From positions 423,070 through 487,069 of the forward strand of contig JAHNZQ020003149.1 of the NCBI GenBank assembly GCA_019155205.2: 64,000 bases of DNA, in the 5' to 3' direction. The position numbers and the translations under genes were made by a program. The stretch comes from Gracilaria vermiculophylla. Lineage: Eukaryota; Rhodophyta; Florideophyceae; Gracilariales; Gracilariaceae. Positions 1 through 10,250 of the stretch are shown here, piece by piece; within the stretch, counting starts at the first letter, position 1; every line of letters starts with the position of its first letter. The notes beneath the pieces were generated by a model. It was not told the DNA's origin. It worked only from the letters and a program-made list of their open reading frames with translations, and did no database searches.

Positions 1-265
1 TTTTCCGGTTGGAGTCTCTTGTCTATTCACGCAGGTTTCTAAGCCGCCGATCCCCAGGTCGCATCATAGCAGCGCCTGTAGGAGCATTGTCCGCCCAGTG
101 AACCTCCCCCTCCGCTTGGTGTTTGCGAATCCATTTCAGAATTTCCCCGGCTCGCGACAGCGGATACCGGAGACCACCTTTAGGGATACGCGCCTTTGGA
201 GTCATCAAAAACTCCTAACGGACGTTGTGCTTTACTACCTCGACAGGAGGGCTGACAGTACCACA
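1..265 (-). repeat. LTR of the 554-bp family, truncated by the window edge
   Basis: This is the reverse complement of the LTR seen complete at 24471-25024, and it looks nearly identical to that copy. It ends at 265 with the TACCACA terminus (TGTGGTA on the element strand). About 290 bp of its other end lie outside the window. The five bases after it (266-270, GTATA) would be one half of a target-site duplication. It could be a solo LTR or one end of a full element; the window cannot tell. It interrupts the transposase frame at 271-851. Confidence 0.9.
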
Positions 266-851
266 GTATAAGGCGCTGATGAATAGAACCCAGGGTTTTG
301 TACAGAGAGAACAGTACATGGCGAAAGTAGTTCGAAACCGTTCCCACAGATACGCCGTATCTGTGCGCAATTCGTTCTAGTCCTATGCCAACTTCGCAAG
401 GCCCCCCATATATGTCCAAGAACATAAAGAGATGTTCTTGTGTATCCGGACGCCGTCTTTGTAGTACGTGGAGCTCTGTGTCGTTAGAATAATGGCGGCG
501 TATATCCATCGCTTTTTCGAGCTTTGGTTTGCACAAAAGGTGTAGTGCATCAAAGTCTTCGCAACTGAAGTGTACGGGTTTCTCAAAGAAAACTGTGTCA
601 ACGTCGACGTTTCTGATGTTGTCGTAAACAGCATTAGTCGGTCTACGCGCATATGGCGCTTTGCCGTTTATGTTTGACTTTAGTACCCTTCCAGGTCCTT
701 CTTCATCAGAAGAGAATTCCTCATCGGAGTCGGTAGACTTGAAGGTAGATTGTGCTAGCGTTTGGGACACAAGCAAAGATGTGTGAACTGCACTGGATTG
801 TGCAGCATTGTTTAAGAGCAGCAGCAAGAAGATATCGTCTTCGTCCTGCAT
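266..851 (-). pseudogene. PIF/Harbinger-like transposase fragment, cut by an LTR
   Basis: An ATG at 851 opens a frame of about 193 codons that runs into the LTR at 265. The N-terminal half is low-complexity and acidic (TDSDEEFSSDEEG). The C-terminal part contains GIGLERIAHRYGVSVGTVSNYF, the helix-turn-helix segment that precedes the DDE nuclease in Harbinger-type transposases. The preceding segment, with EHLFMFLDIYGG, also suits that family. The catalytic DDE half would lie to the left of the LTR, outside the window. The frame is therefore broken by insertion and its present 3' end encodes LTR sequence. The family call is by motif only; another HTH transposase is possible. Confidence 0.6.
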
Positions 852-2560
852 TTTGAACGACTTACAGAGATTTCTGTTCTAAAAGTTTCGAACTGCTTTT
901 CAAAATAAACTTGAGTGTCGGCTATTTCAAAATTGGAAATGAGCTGGAAACCAATGGTTAGTACATAACACAAGCTGTGCTTAATTAAAAAGGTCTAATA
1001 ACTAAGTAAATAAACAGACTATTTCTAACCATGTATCCACTACAGTGCTATCACCCGTGTGAAACGTGAGCAAGTCGTTGCCACGGCGCATTCCGGCTAT
1101 GCCGTGCACCACGTTTATGCCCACTGTCGCCGCATTGCTCCTGTTCATAACAGTATAGTCAGTGCCATCCCCGATGTATCGGAAATTATGAACCAGTGCC
1201 AGGAATCCTCCTTGAGAAGGGCGTGCACTACACGGCCAATCTGGTCCTGAAAGCTTGAGCCGCTCTTTGTCTATGAAAAAGGGAAGTGTGGCATCGTAAA
1301 TGTGCGTGAGGTACCGTCAGCGTGGATAGTTTATACGCCGCCACGCAACAGGGGACAACGTGTCAAGAGCGGGGCCAGTGTTGCAGGCTGCAAGTCCTTA
1401 TGTCGACCACCGGCGCCCCGTTGCCTCCCGTCTCCCGGGGTCATCGAACTCACCCGATCGCCCACCACGAGCCGGGTCACCGAGCCTTTCGTAAACTTCT
1501 GTCAAGCACCGCTGTTTAGCTTTCGTCTCGCCGAGCCCAAAGTTCAAACGCGCAATAGTCCAACCCCGGGCGACCACAGAAGCGGCTGAACACCTTTCGT
1601 CTCCCGGCGCAAGCGCGAGAGCCACGGTGTCCGGCGTCCTCAGCGAGACGAGCTCGCGAAAGGTGTGGAAGCGTGAGCTCACCTGTCGGTTTGGAAACGG
1701 TGAAACGTGGCGCAGCCGGCGGCGGCGGTGCAAAAGCTACAGATTCAGCACACATGGGCTCCGTGCGTGCCAACAATCGACGGAATCTGCGATCTGCGGC
1801 ACGGATGTCGTGCCGGCTGGAGGCCCAGTGCGGAGGGAGCATATGCCGTTTCTGCATATCGCATAGCAAGATGCGCATTCTCACCAATCACGGCCGTTGG
1901 CGAAGGTTGGGAGCGATGAGTGATACTCAGAGCCAGGCGAAGCTTGCCAACAATCGCCCTGACGTGTGCGCGTCTGTCTGTTTCGATGGGTAGCGCAGCC
2001 CTAAATCTGCTAACTCCATCGGCCGCTTCTGAATCTCACACCCCTCTAGTGTTCTGCACATTCAAGATTCCTTCTAGTGTTCGAAAGCATAGACGTCCAA
2101 TTAATGTGCGATGCTCTCTTTTCGGCCGGGGAAAGCTCAAACATTTGTGGTTTGACAGGCTTGTGCGCAATTTAGATCCATGAAGTCTCCCGATTTTCAC
2201 GATATCTTGCTGCTCACTGGTTTTTTTGTCAAATATAACGTATTTTAACACCCTATGTCGTCAACGCCTTGTGGCGGCTACAATTTCTGGGTTTTGAAGA
2301 ACCTAATTTTAAAAGTATGTGTTTGAAAAAAGCCAAGTTTTGGCCAACGTTGCAAGTTCGCATAGATACGTATGAACATCAACACATAACTTTCACATGC
2401 AATCCCTTTCCGTCAATTCATTTTGTTTTCGTGCGCCTGAATCACTCTAATACTTGGCACTGGGTTTGCAATCCACCTATCAGCCCTAAAATGCCTCCAT
2501 CACCTACGCAACACGTCACTGCATGCAAAAATGTGCTACTGCAACGAAAGAGTTCGAGGA
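852..2560. other. Intergenic, no gene recognised
   Basis: AT-rich up to about 1050, then more balanced composition to about 1900. Several open frames of 60-120 codons lie on both strands between 1059 and 1993. They overlap one another, match nothing I recognise and have no shared codon bias. From about 2000 to 2560 the sequence is AT-rich again and forms the upstream region of the gene at 2692. Confidence 0.5.
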
Positions 2561-2568
2561 GAATTTTG

Positions 2569-2575
2569 TATAAAA
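2569..2575 (+). promoter_or_regulatory. TATA box of the small secreted protein gene
   Basis: A perfect TATAAAA lies 117 bp upstream of the ATG at 2692. Placement suits a pol II core promoter with a leader of roughly 90 nt. The leader just before the ATG is rich in pyrimidines. Confidence 0.5.
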
Positions 2576-2691
2576 CCCGACCAAGGGCACTCTCTGCAGC
2601 TACTTTAAAGGAGCAAATCCCGAGCTTCAATCCAAGATTTTCTTTTCGTTAATCTCTCACCCTCTCTTCTTGCATTTCTGAAAATCTCAAG

Positions 2692-3051
2692 ATGCGCGTC
2701 GGCGTTTGTTTGGTCTTCTTTGCCGTTCTACTGTCTGGAGCAGTCAGCTTGACAGTACCCGAGTCAAACATGAGTCCGACTGACAGGCAGTCTTCGTTGG
2801 ATTATTGGACGATTCCAGCATGGTGGTCAAAGAGCGAAGCGAGGGAAGACAAGGATGGCGGATGCAGGAGAAGTGGAGATATTCGCTGCAGATGGGAGGA
2901 CTGTTTGCGGTGCGCCGGTTGCAGGGTGCGCCGAGGTAGTCCATGGAGATGCGAGATGTATCGAAAGGCTCATATTCGGGGCTGCACAAGGAGCAGGTAC
3001 GATAGGGACTGCTTTTCGTGTTGGTGTGAATATTGGGGTCTGAAGAAGTAG
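2692..3051 (+). CDS. Small secreted cysteine-rich protein, unknown function
   Basis: This frame encodes 119 aa from an ATG. Residues 1-20 (MRVGVCLVFFAVLLSGAVSL) are a textbook signal peptide with a hydrophobic core and small residues at the likely cleavage site. The predicted mature chain of about 99 aa starts with a Ser/Pro/Trp-containing linker. The C-terminal 64 residues carry ten cysteines in closely spaced groups, including C-x2-C-x2-C (DCLRCAGC) and CFSCWC, and are rich in Arg. That suggests a disulphide-bonded, basic extracellular or vacuolar peptide. I do not recognise the family. Upstream TATA at 2569 and a pyrimidine-rich leader support expression. The frame 2744-3229 on the other strand is a shadow without a signal peptide. 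A spurious frame remains possible because the gene is short. Confidence 0.55.
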   Translation: MRVGVCLVFFAVLLSGAVSLTVPESNMSPTDRQSSLDYWTIPAWWSKSEAREDKDGGCRRSGDIRCRWEDCLRCAGCRVRRGSPWRCEMYRKAHIRGCTRSRYDRDCFSCWCEYWGLKK

Positions 3052-3929
3052 CTGAATCGCCTGAACAGCTGGAGATTGCAAAATTGCGAGATAATCTGGC
3101 AGGTTTGAAGTGACCTGATTTCCTTCGAAATGCACCAGCTCTGACTGAAGATGATAGCAATTGCTTTTTTTGGCTTTTGGTGGTGGAAATGCAAAGAAAA
3201 TATTTGAAGATGCGATTTTGCGCATTCATTCTCCAGGTTTTTTCTTTGCATTCTATTCACAGTACTTATGATTAAATTTATTGTTTTATGCTTGTTTGAA
3301 CAGAAGCTCTCTGTGCTGCACTTAAATAGACAAGGACAAAAACTTACCGATTGACTATAATTTTTATAGTCATCGAGGTTCGTAGAGCGAGCGAAGAAAG
3401 ACAAATTGGTATATCTACATGAAATTTTTCATGAAATGAGGTTTTCGCTATCGATTAGTTGAGATCTGGGGCGACAAAAGAATCAAACTATTGAATAGAA
3501 CATTAAAACGAAAGGCAGAACAGATCAGAACAAAAACATGTATATTGTTGTGAACACAATAGAGAACAAATCTCTATCTGAAACTGTTGCGGTCGACGCT
3601 TTGTAGAGAGCCAACTTAAGTACTGCAGAAGAGCCGTGGAAATTTCTCGGGCTTAACTGTACTCGAAATCGTGTATCGACGCTCTTTGCCTCTTAAAAGT
3701 GTAATGATGTCGTTTTTCATATAAAATAGCGTCAGGCAATTTCAGCTTGGCTTAAGTATATCTCACCCAGGAAGCTTATTACACGAAGTCGTTCATAAAC
3801 TCGGAACTATATGATGCTGAAAACAACAATGAAAAGAAACGCAGATTTTACTTCAAGCTCATCAGCACTTGCGTGTAGCAAATGTATACACCGTGCCTTT
3901 TGTCTAGAACAATATCTTCTACTTGCTCT
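3052..3929. other. Intergenic region between two convergent small genes
   Basis: AT-rich, no frame that looks coding. It holds the 3' flanks of the convergent secreted-protein genes at 2692 and 3930. I see no RNA gene or repeat in it. Confidence 0.5.
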
Positions 3930-4418
3930 TCAGATCAGAGAAAACAGTAATTGATGCTCGTTGCCTTCCGTGCTGCCTGTGTTAATGTCGCACTGATCCT
4001 TGGCGACAGCGTCCCTGAGCTGATTCGCCGCGTTTGTCACACCAGAGTCCGTCCAGAACGTGTCGCGAAGCGCCTGCGGATGCTTGTTGTATTCGCTGCG
4101 AGAGTACCAGCAGTACGTGCGTTTCCCTGGAAACTCAGCCGCCATCAGGCATCCAGTTCCAATGTTGTTCACATTTCGCGGCCATCCGCGATAGCCTCGG
4201 TTACGAACTGTGGCGGTTTTCACATACAAATCGCAGTAGCTGCTCGAGCCGGTGTATAGAGAGATGAAACATCCACCCACAGCGCCCTTCACACCATATG
4301 CAAAAAGAGCTTCCGGTGACAGTGATAGGTAGAAGCTTTTCGAATGGGTTGCAGCGCGTACAATAGTCATGGCGCTGGCAAGCGTCAAAACGGTCTTAAT
4401 GAATCCTTTCATTATCAT
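3930..4418 (-). CDS. Putative secreted protein, unknown function
   Basis: From the ATG at 4418 the product is about 162 aa; a second ATG at 4412 is as plausible. The first 22 or so residues (MIMKGFIKTVLTLASAMTIVRA) form a likely signal peptide. The open frame continues 15 codons further upstream, but only from a GTG, so I reject that start. The rest has scattered Cys (GGCFISLYTG, SSYCDLYVKT, TGCLMAAEF, RTYCWYS, KDQCDI), many Gly, Ser and Tyr residues and no membrane segment. This suggests a small beta-rich extracellular domain. I do not recognise a family. It converges with the Cys-rich secreted gene at 2692-3051; whether they are functionally linked is unknown. Confidence 0.5.
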   Translation of the reverse strand: MIMKGFIKTVLTLASAMTIVRAATHSKSFYLSLSPEALFAYGVKGAVGGCFISLYTGSSSYCDLYVKTATVRNRGYRGWPRNVNNIGTGCLMAAEFPGKRTYCWYSRSEYNKHPQALRDTFWTDSGVTNAANQLRDAVAKDQCDINTGSTEGNEHQLLFSLI

Positions 4419-6541
4419 TTTTTCGAGGATACCGAGAATGTTCGGACGAGTCACAAATGTCACAGGTTGTCGTCGAGGATCGACTTGGGTTGTGTTCTCA
4501 AAAAGTCAAAGAGGAAAACGAGCACATTCCTTTTTATACTGAACGAATTTCTTGGATGCACGAGACTCCCTGTACCACAGATGGCCCCCCATGGCTTCTT
4601 TTGCAGTCATAAAAAGACTACAGGGAGGCATCAGATCTATTGAACATGCTAATTACACCGTCGTGCCATCTTGGGCGGAAAAACGGGATATCAGACGATG
4701 GATGCAGCCATCCTGAACGGCATGTTGATGGATTGCATGTCTTCCATTTGGTGTGACTTACGAACGAATGAAAAGGTGAGTGGAGGATGCTGACTTCAGT
4801 TGATACATTGATGATGCGGGAATACTATGAATGAGAAGAGTGCAGAGAGATGGAAGGTGTGGTTACAGTCTCGTGTGGATGTTTCGTGGATACTTGACTC
4901 CTCATCGAATGGGCGGCGCGTTGTTTTTCGTGTGTATGGTGGATGAGAAAGACGACAAAGAATAATACAAGTAAGGCAGGCTTGCGGGGTCTGGGACCAT
5001 AATCTGTAAGAGAGGACTATTAGATGAAAACAAGACAATTGGGGTTGAGGACTGTTGTTCCGAACAATGAAGAGCAGAAGTTCTTTTTTATAAACACTAA
5101 TGAGTTACTATGAGCGTATGATGTTCATATACTCACGTAAACAGATACAAAAAGTATAAAGAAAAACAATATCACATTAACAATACAAGTACAATTGGGA
5201 ACAGGAATGCAAATGTTCAAAGTCACTGAGACTTTTCGACCCTTACATCTAAGCGGAGGTCCGCTTGTAACGTTCGATATCGTTTTCGAGATTTTTTTAA
5301 TGGAGCGTAGAGATAAAAAGCAGAAAATGAGGCTCAGAAGGGGAACTAACTCTAAAGAAGCAAATCGAAAAGCCTTGATTGGCAGAAAACCTTGAATCTA
5401 TGCACCTTTTTTTCCCTGTTTGATTTTGTTGAAGAAGCAATAGAGACGCGCTGACAACTCTACCTTCAATGACGATAGAGAATTGCACACAGAAAAGTCG
5501 CAAAACTGTAGAAGTCTGAGTGTGGGTAAAAAGTGGGTAAAGAGTGTAGTGTTTGTTCAGAATGAGATCAATTCTGTTTTACTCATGCAACTCTGTGTGA
5601 TACACGAAAATGAGGAGCTTTGCAAAGATACATGAGTACAGCTGTTTGGATTTGAGCCTTTTTACGGCTGCGTGGCCCTGTCTAAGAGTCTTTCAAGTAA
5701 TGTGTTTTGCGTCGAGGAGGTCTTTTATATTTCCCACGGCGTCAACTGCATATGCTACGTAACACAATTGAGTTAGGTAGCCTTGTCAACAAAAGCAAGA
5801 AGTCCCTTTAGCTTGGAGGGAAACCGGCTCATGGCTTCATCGTTCCACCCTACCGTTAGGTTTAAACAGTACTTCAATTATGGCCAAAATCTGGATTTGC
5901 GCTGTTTTCCTTTGACTTTTTTGGTCGGCCTTCGAGATATTTTGCTGAAGTCCCCTGCAATGATCCCACGTGGTCCAATTATTTGCATATCCACCATGAA
6001 GTACAGATGCAGAGCAAGTGATATCCTAGGGGTTACACTAGTAGCTAAGATACTTGGGTGTCAGATTGCACGCTGTTTTGCACGAACATCTGTTCTCAAC
6101 CACAAATATTTTCTTCCGTATCTTCATCTGTCCTAGACACCACTTTCCAGCTCAGACATCACATTTTGTCAAAGTTCTCTGTCTCATTCTTGTGAAGAAG
6201 ATTTTGCGCGAAGTTGGATCGTGTCTGAATGTTTGCACGAAATTGTTGTATATTTCACAACCAAAAACGTGCAGATGGTTTTGAAAATTAGACCATATCG
6301 TGCTTAAACTCATCAAGCCACTAGTGTACCGTTTTCAGATTGGTCGTACTGGAGAGAGGCAAGGAAAACTGAAGTCGCGGTCTACTTGAAAACTGCGCGC
6401 TCATATGATCCAAATTTATTCACGCGCTGATTGTCATCTTTTTCAGAACCAAGTTTTTCGTCTTCGCGTAAGGTCGAATTACAACGATTGAAACCACTTG
6501 AGCGAGGTACTAGTCTGTTTTCATGAGAATTGTACTTTAAA
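4419..6541. other. Long AT-rich intergenic stretch
   Basis: No coding frame, tRNA or repeat that I can support. Frames here are short, overlap on both strands and match nothing known to me. Small spliced genes would be missed by eye. Confidence 0.4.
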
Positions 6542-7516
6542 ATGAATACTAGAGAATTCCGAAATTGCAGAAAGAAGGTACTCGATGGATCTTCATGTTG
6601 GGTTCACTATGTACCCTTGATGTGTCGCAAAGAAGAGGTATCACTGCCCTCATCTAGACTTGCCTGTAAGAAGCCCAGGTTTTCTTTCAAAATAAATGCA
6701 GGTGACATTTGTGCAATGAGGAGAAACACTTGCCGCATGATGATCCCTTCAACGCCTGATAAAGAGCCAAATCAACTAGTTGTACCTGTGGTTTCTGTCC
6801 CCGATGAGAAGTCTGTCATGACCCCTGGCGAGCTGCGTCAAGTATCTTTGGATTATGAGTTGTTTCAGTCCATACTCAAAAGTGGGTCCACTTGCTTTGG
6901 TTGCATCAAGGCAGACGAATATTCGTTTGGAATCACTGGCGTCAGTGGGGCATTGGTCACATTACTGATGGTGAAGGGTGTCGAACGAGAGGATGGTCCT
7001 CGCGTCGTACTTGATTGTCGGTGCTCTAGCAGACTTACTGTATTGAGCACTGCTAGTGAATCTGAAAATTCAAACGTAACGATGGCTCGTGTTCAAAAGG
7101 TTAGAGACCACCCTTTGGATAGTTTTGCAGAGCGCAGAGAAGTTTCTCAGCTAGAATGGCGCCTGTGGAACACATGCAAGGAAATCAGTAGTCTGCAAAA
7201 CATGCTCGAAAATGACCAACTCCCTAGCAAAACCGTGGAGCAAGAATTGGCAGTTTGGGCCCCAAAGGCATACGACAAAGAAATTGAAGAGCACGAATGG
7301 AATGCTACTCCTTACGTCACTCGACAAGTGTTCTGGGATAGAGCTGAATGCTTTAGTTTTGGAATACTGCGATGCATGCAAGGAGATGAGACTGTCACAC
7401 TGAAAGCGAGACATACTACCAAAACGTTGGAGCGATTACGCATGGCAATAGCGTTTCTTCAAGAAAAGAAAGCCCTTACCTATGCTCAACTGAGCTTGAA
7501 GAAAGCCCTGGATTAA
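6542..7516 (+). CDS. LON N-terminal (substrate-binding) domain protein, probably plastid
   Basis: The first ATG of the frame (6542) gives 324 aa; the frame upstream starts only with TTG. After a basic, Ser/Arg-rich N-terminus of about 75 residues (possible transit peptide) comes a LON-like domain at about 80-195. It has VSLDYELFQSIL, then SFGITGVSG, then REDGPRVVLDCRCSSRLTVLS and VQKVRDHPLD, the pattern of the beta-rich N-terminal domain of Lon proteases. A helical C-terminal part follows, with ECFSFGILRCMQGD and LERLRMAIAFLQEKKAL. The order LON domain, helical region and no ATPase resembles plant plastid proteins annotated as ATP-dependent protease La domain-containing. Those are stand-alone LON domains that presumably bind substrate or RNA; the function is not established. 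The N-terminus could be split by an intron that I cannot see. Confidence 0.65.
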   Translation: MNTREFRNCRKKVLDGSSCWVHYVPLMCRKEEVSLPSSRLACKKPRFSFKINAGDICAMRRNTCRMMIPSTPDKEPNQLVVPVVSVPDEKSVMTPGELRQVSLDYELFQSILKSGSTCFGCIKADEYSFGITGVSGALVTLLMVKGVEREDGPRVVLDCRCSSRLTVLSTASESENSNVTMARVQKVRDHPLDSFAERREVSQLEWRLWNTCKEISSLQNMLENDQLPSKTVEQELAVWAPKAYDKEIEEHEWNATPYVTRQVFWDRAECFSFGILRCMQGDETVTLKARHTTKTLERLRMAIAFLQEKKALTYAQLSLKKALD

Positions 7517-8326
7517 AACTGATGTATAATGAATCCGTGAGACAGAAGATGTTCTTATGAAAGTTTTCGAGTTCTAAAGATTGCTATTCGCGTTCATGAA
7601 TTTCCGTGTCGCACCACCCCCTATATATTTCTTACGCATGAGATCCTGGCGCCATTCTGAACTTCGCAAAATTGTTCCTGTTCTCTTTCAGTCACATCAC
7701 TCGTGTATCAATCGAGCATTCGCGAATTTCACGTTCGAAGGGAAGCGTCGAAACGTATTTCGCGAAAACAAATCATACCCGCTCCGCTCCGCCTTCCCGC
7801 CCCACTCACCAGCTCTCTCTTCCGTTTGGAAAGATTCAATGGCACTTTAACAAGCTGTATGGAGCCTCGAAGTGCTGTGAACGTCGTACGCCTCTTTAGC
7901 GTTCCACCGTATATATTTGCCAGTATTGAAAAGAATCGTTCTTCAAAGATGCTGGGAAGATTCACAAGAGAACGTATCATGAAAAGCCGAAGAATTGAGC
8001 TTAACTTGGGCTCTATTTGAGAGATTCACTTACGATAGAACTGCCTTCAATGAAGACCCCTTTCTTTTGCCAATAAGTACAGAATTGTCCTGTTCGGTGC
8101 TGTAAAGCTCCGAATGATTCCATGGAGTCAACAAATTCTTCAACAGTCACACTTACTAGTATTTTTCGACTCTTTTCCGCAAAGTTTCTCACAAGATTTC
8201 TGGGATTGCTGCTACAAAAAACTGCATTGCTTTCGTCCATTTCGCGACTTTGAGGATCTCTTTGAAATTTAGTTTCGTATACAGCGCCCAGCTTTCTAGA
8301 TAAACCTTCTCAGAGCAAAACCAGAG
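7517..8326. other. Intergenic, no gene recognised
   Basis: Moderately AT-rich. Overlapping frames of 75-105 codons occur on both strands around 7700-8000 without recognisable content. Confidence 0.4.
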
Positions 8327-8835
8327 ATGATCCTCATCACCCAATACATCAAGGAAGGGGTGCTCTACAAATACGGTCTCTCAGTCAAAGAAAAGGTATG
8401 AGCCTGTCCCAAGGGGCTGGGCAATGTTTGTCTCCGTCAGATCTCCGTGCTTAGTTGTAAGAGGAACAGCTCTCTTTTCCCAAAGCGAAAGACTTTGATA
8501 TATATTGTGATGGCATGACCGTGATTTAGAAAAGCGTGCAGACGCGGCATCCATTTGTCAAACATACTTATCGAGTTGGTGAAGTCCGTCACGTATCCAA
8601 GTCCCATGTGTCGGAATCGAAGCTTCTATACGTTCTTCGATATGTGAAACTCAATCCTGCTGAATAGACCCCCATTGCATAAGAGTTTTGGACGCAATCG
8701 CCTGCTGATCATCATTTCTGACTACATCTTTCTAACATAGAGGAACAAAACAGAGAGCGTCCATTGAAAGCCCAAATCGAAGTAGAAAAAGAAGCTCATT
8801 TCCAAGCAAGAGCGGAATACGAACATCTAAGTTAG
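8327..8835 (+). CDS. Candidate three-exon small gene, unknown function
   Basis: This model comes from splice signals. An ATG at 8327 opens 23 codons to 8395, followed by a GTATGAG donor. An acceptor TTTAG at 8529 restores the same phase at 8530. A GGTGAAG donor after 8578 and the acceptor CTAACATAG at 8740 bring in exon 3 (8741-8835), which ends with TAG. Exon 3 is charged and helical (KAQIEVEKEAHFQARAEYEH). Alternatively exon 2 runs on to its own TAG at 8665-8667. The product would be about 70 aa either way, and no family is recognised. The first intron (134 bp) has the size of those in TBCD and GID8. Short exons make chance agreement possible. Confidence 0.25.
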
Positions 8836-10250
8836 CGGAACAAAGCGCATAAGTGAATTTCAGCTTCCAAAATTCTTAGTTCGTACTCGATAAAAACTTG
8901 ACATAAACACGACCTCTGGATTCAAGAAATCGGTATATGTTAGCGCGATATGAGAACTGAAACTGTTCCGGACTGCATGTGACTGCAATATCTTTTTTCT
9001 CCAATATAGATTCTGATCTCGGTAGCATTTTTGTGTAGAACCCAATTGCAAACCAAGCCAAGTATGGATTTCCTCGCCATGAGAGTGATGGATCGTGAAG
9101 TAATGACTGAAGCAACATTGAAACGGCTTTGTGCTAACAAACGTTCTCTAAATCCTGAGGACATCGTCTTCACTCGACACACTGGAGATGACGTGGCGTG
9201 AGCTCACCATTTAGATCTTCTACGACAACCATAGAAGCCACAAGATCGTAGTCTCCTGCAGATTAATATTCCTGTTCTTCAATAGTGTGTATGTGACTAT
9301 CTATTTCAAAATGATTTTGTAATTCGAATGGAAACCTTATTGGCTTGAGAGAGGTGCAGTTTATATGTAGTTCTGGAAGGATAAGCGTGTTTGAACTTTG
9401 ATTTTTCCAAGATGAGAAAGTTTCTTGATCAGCGTGTTAGTGTGACATGTGTGCGACTTGATTTTGATTCCGATACATCTTGAGACATAATTTTTTCATC
9501 ATCGAGAACAGCTTGAAGAGTACCCATCTGGTTTTTTCATAACCAGAACTAAACATGTGGTATCAAAGGGGATTTATTCCTCTGCGTGGAAAGTCGGTTA
9601 CGATATTTGCAGCCAGTTTGACGAGAGTGACCCACCGTGTCTTGGGGGGGCAAAGATCTCGTTGTCATTCTTCCATGGTAAACGGTAACGACGATGGTCT
9701 GGGCATTACCATTACTGAGCCATCTACGTCGAGGTGTGGTTGTTGTGCCCCGGTACATTAGTGACCCGTTAGCTGTCTGGGGGTGCGATTACCCGAGGGG
9801 TAACGGTTAGCCCTGGGGTAACCCTTGAACCGGTATCGTGAAATGTCCTTCCCGCAGCCATCGATTATGACCTTTTTTAATCTGGAGAGGCAGACACTGT
9901 GATCGCAAATTGGCTATGATCTCGGTATCGCATCCCTCCGCGATAAGGGGTACAAATTGTGCAGGCGAAGTTATGTACCATGTGACCCTCCATCACAGTT
10001 GCCCGAGTCCGGGGGTTCTAGATGTGCTTCTGTCCTGTTTCATCGTTTCGCAGACGAAACCGGGTTCTTAGTGAGAATTAAGAGCGAAGAGTTTATGAGA
10101 AAACATTTCGAAGGTCTTGAACCAGGAGAAAGGAGCATTTCGAAGTATCATACTTTCACAGTTTCTCGATACTTCTGCTGGTATCGCTTGGAACCTTGAA
10201 TTTATCACTGAGAAACTAAAGTTGCAAGTGTAAAGATCTCGGAGCTTAAT
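8836..10250. other. Intergenic, upstream of SecA
   Basis: No gene recognised. Around 9786-9826 there are several short inverted GGGGTAAC/GTTACCCC-type words, for example TTACCCGAGGGGTAA. They could form small hairpins, but I assign no function. Confidence 0.4.

Noticed and set aside
1302..1887. Several overlapping frames of 65-120 codons
   Set aside because: No domain, no consistent strand, no splice or promoter signal that favours one of them.
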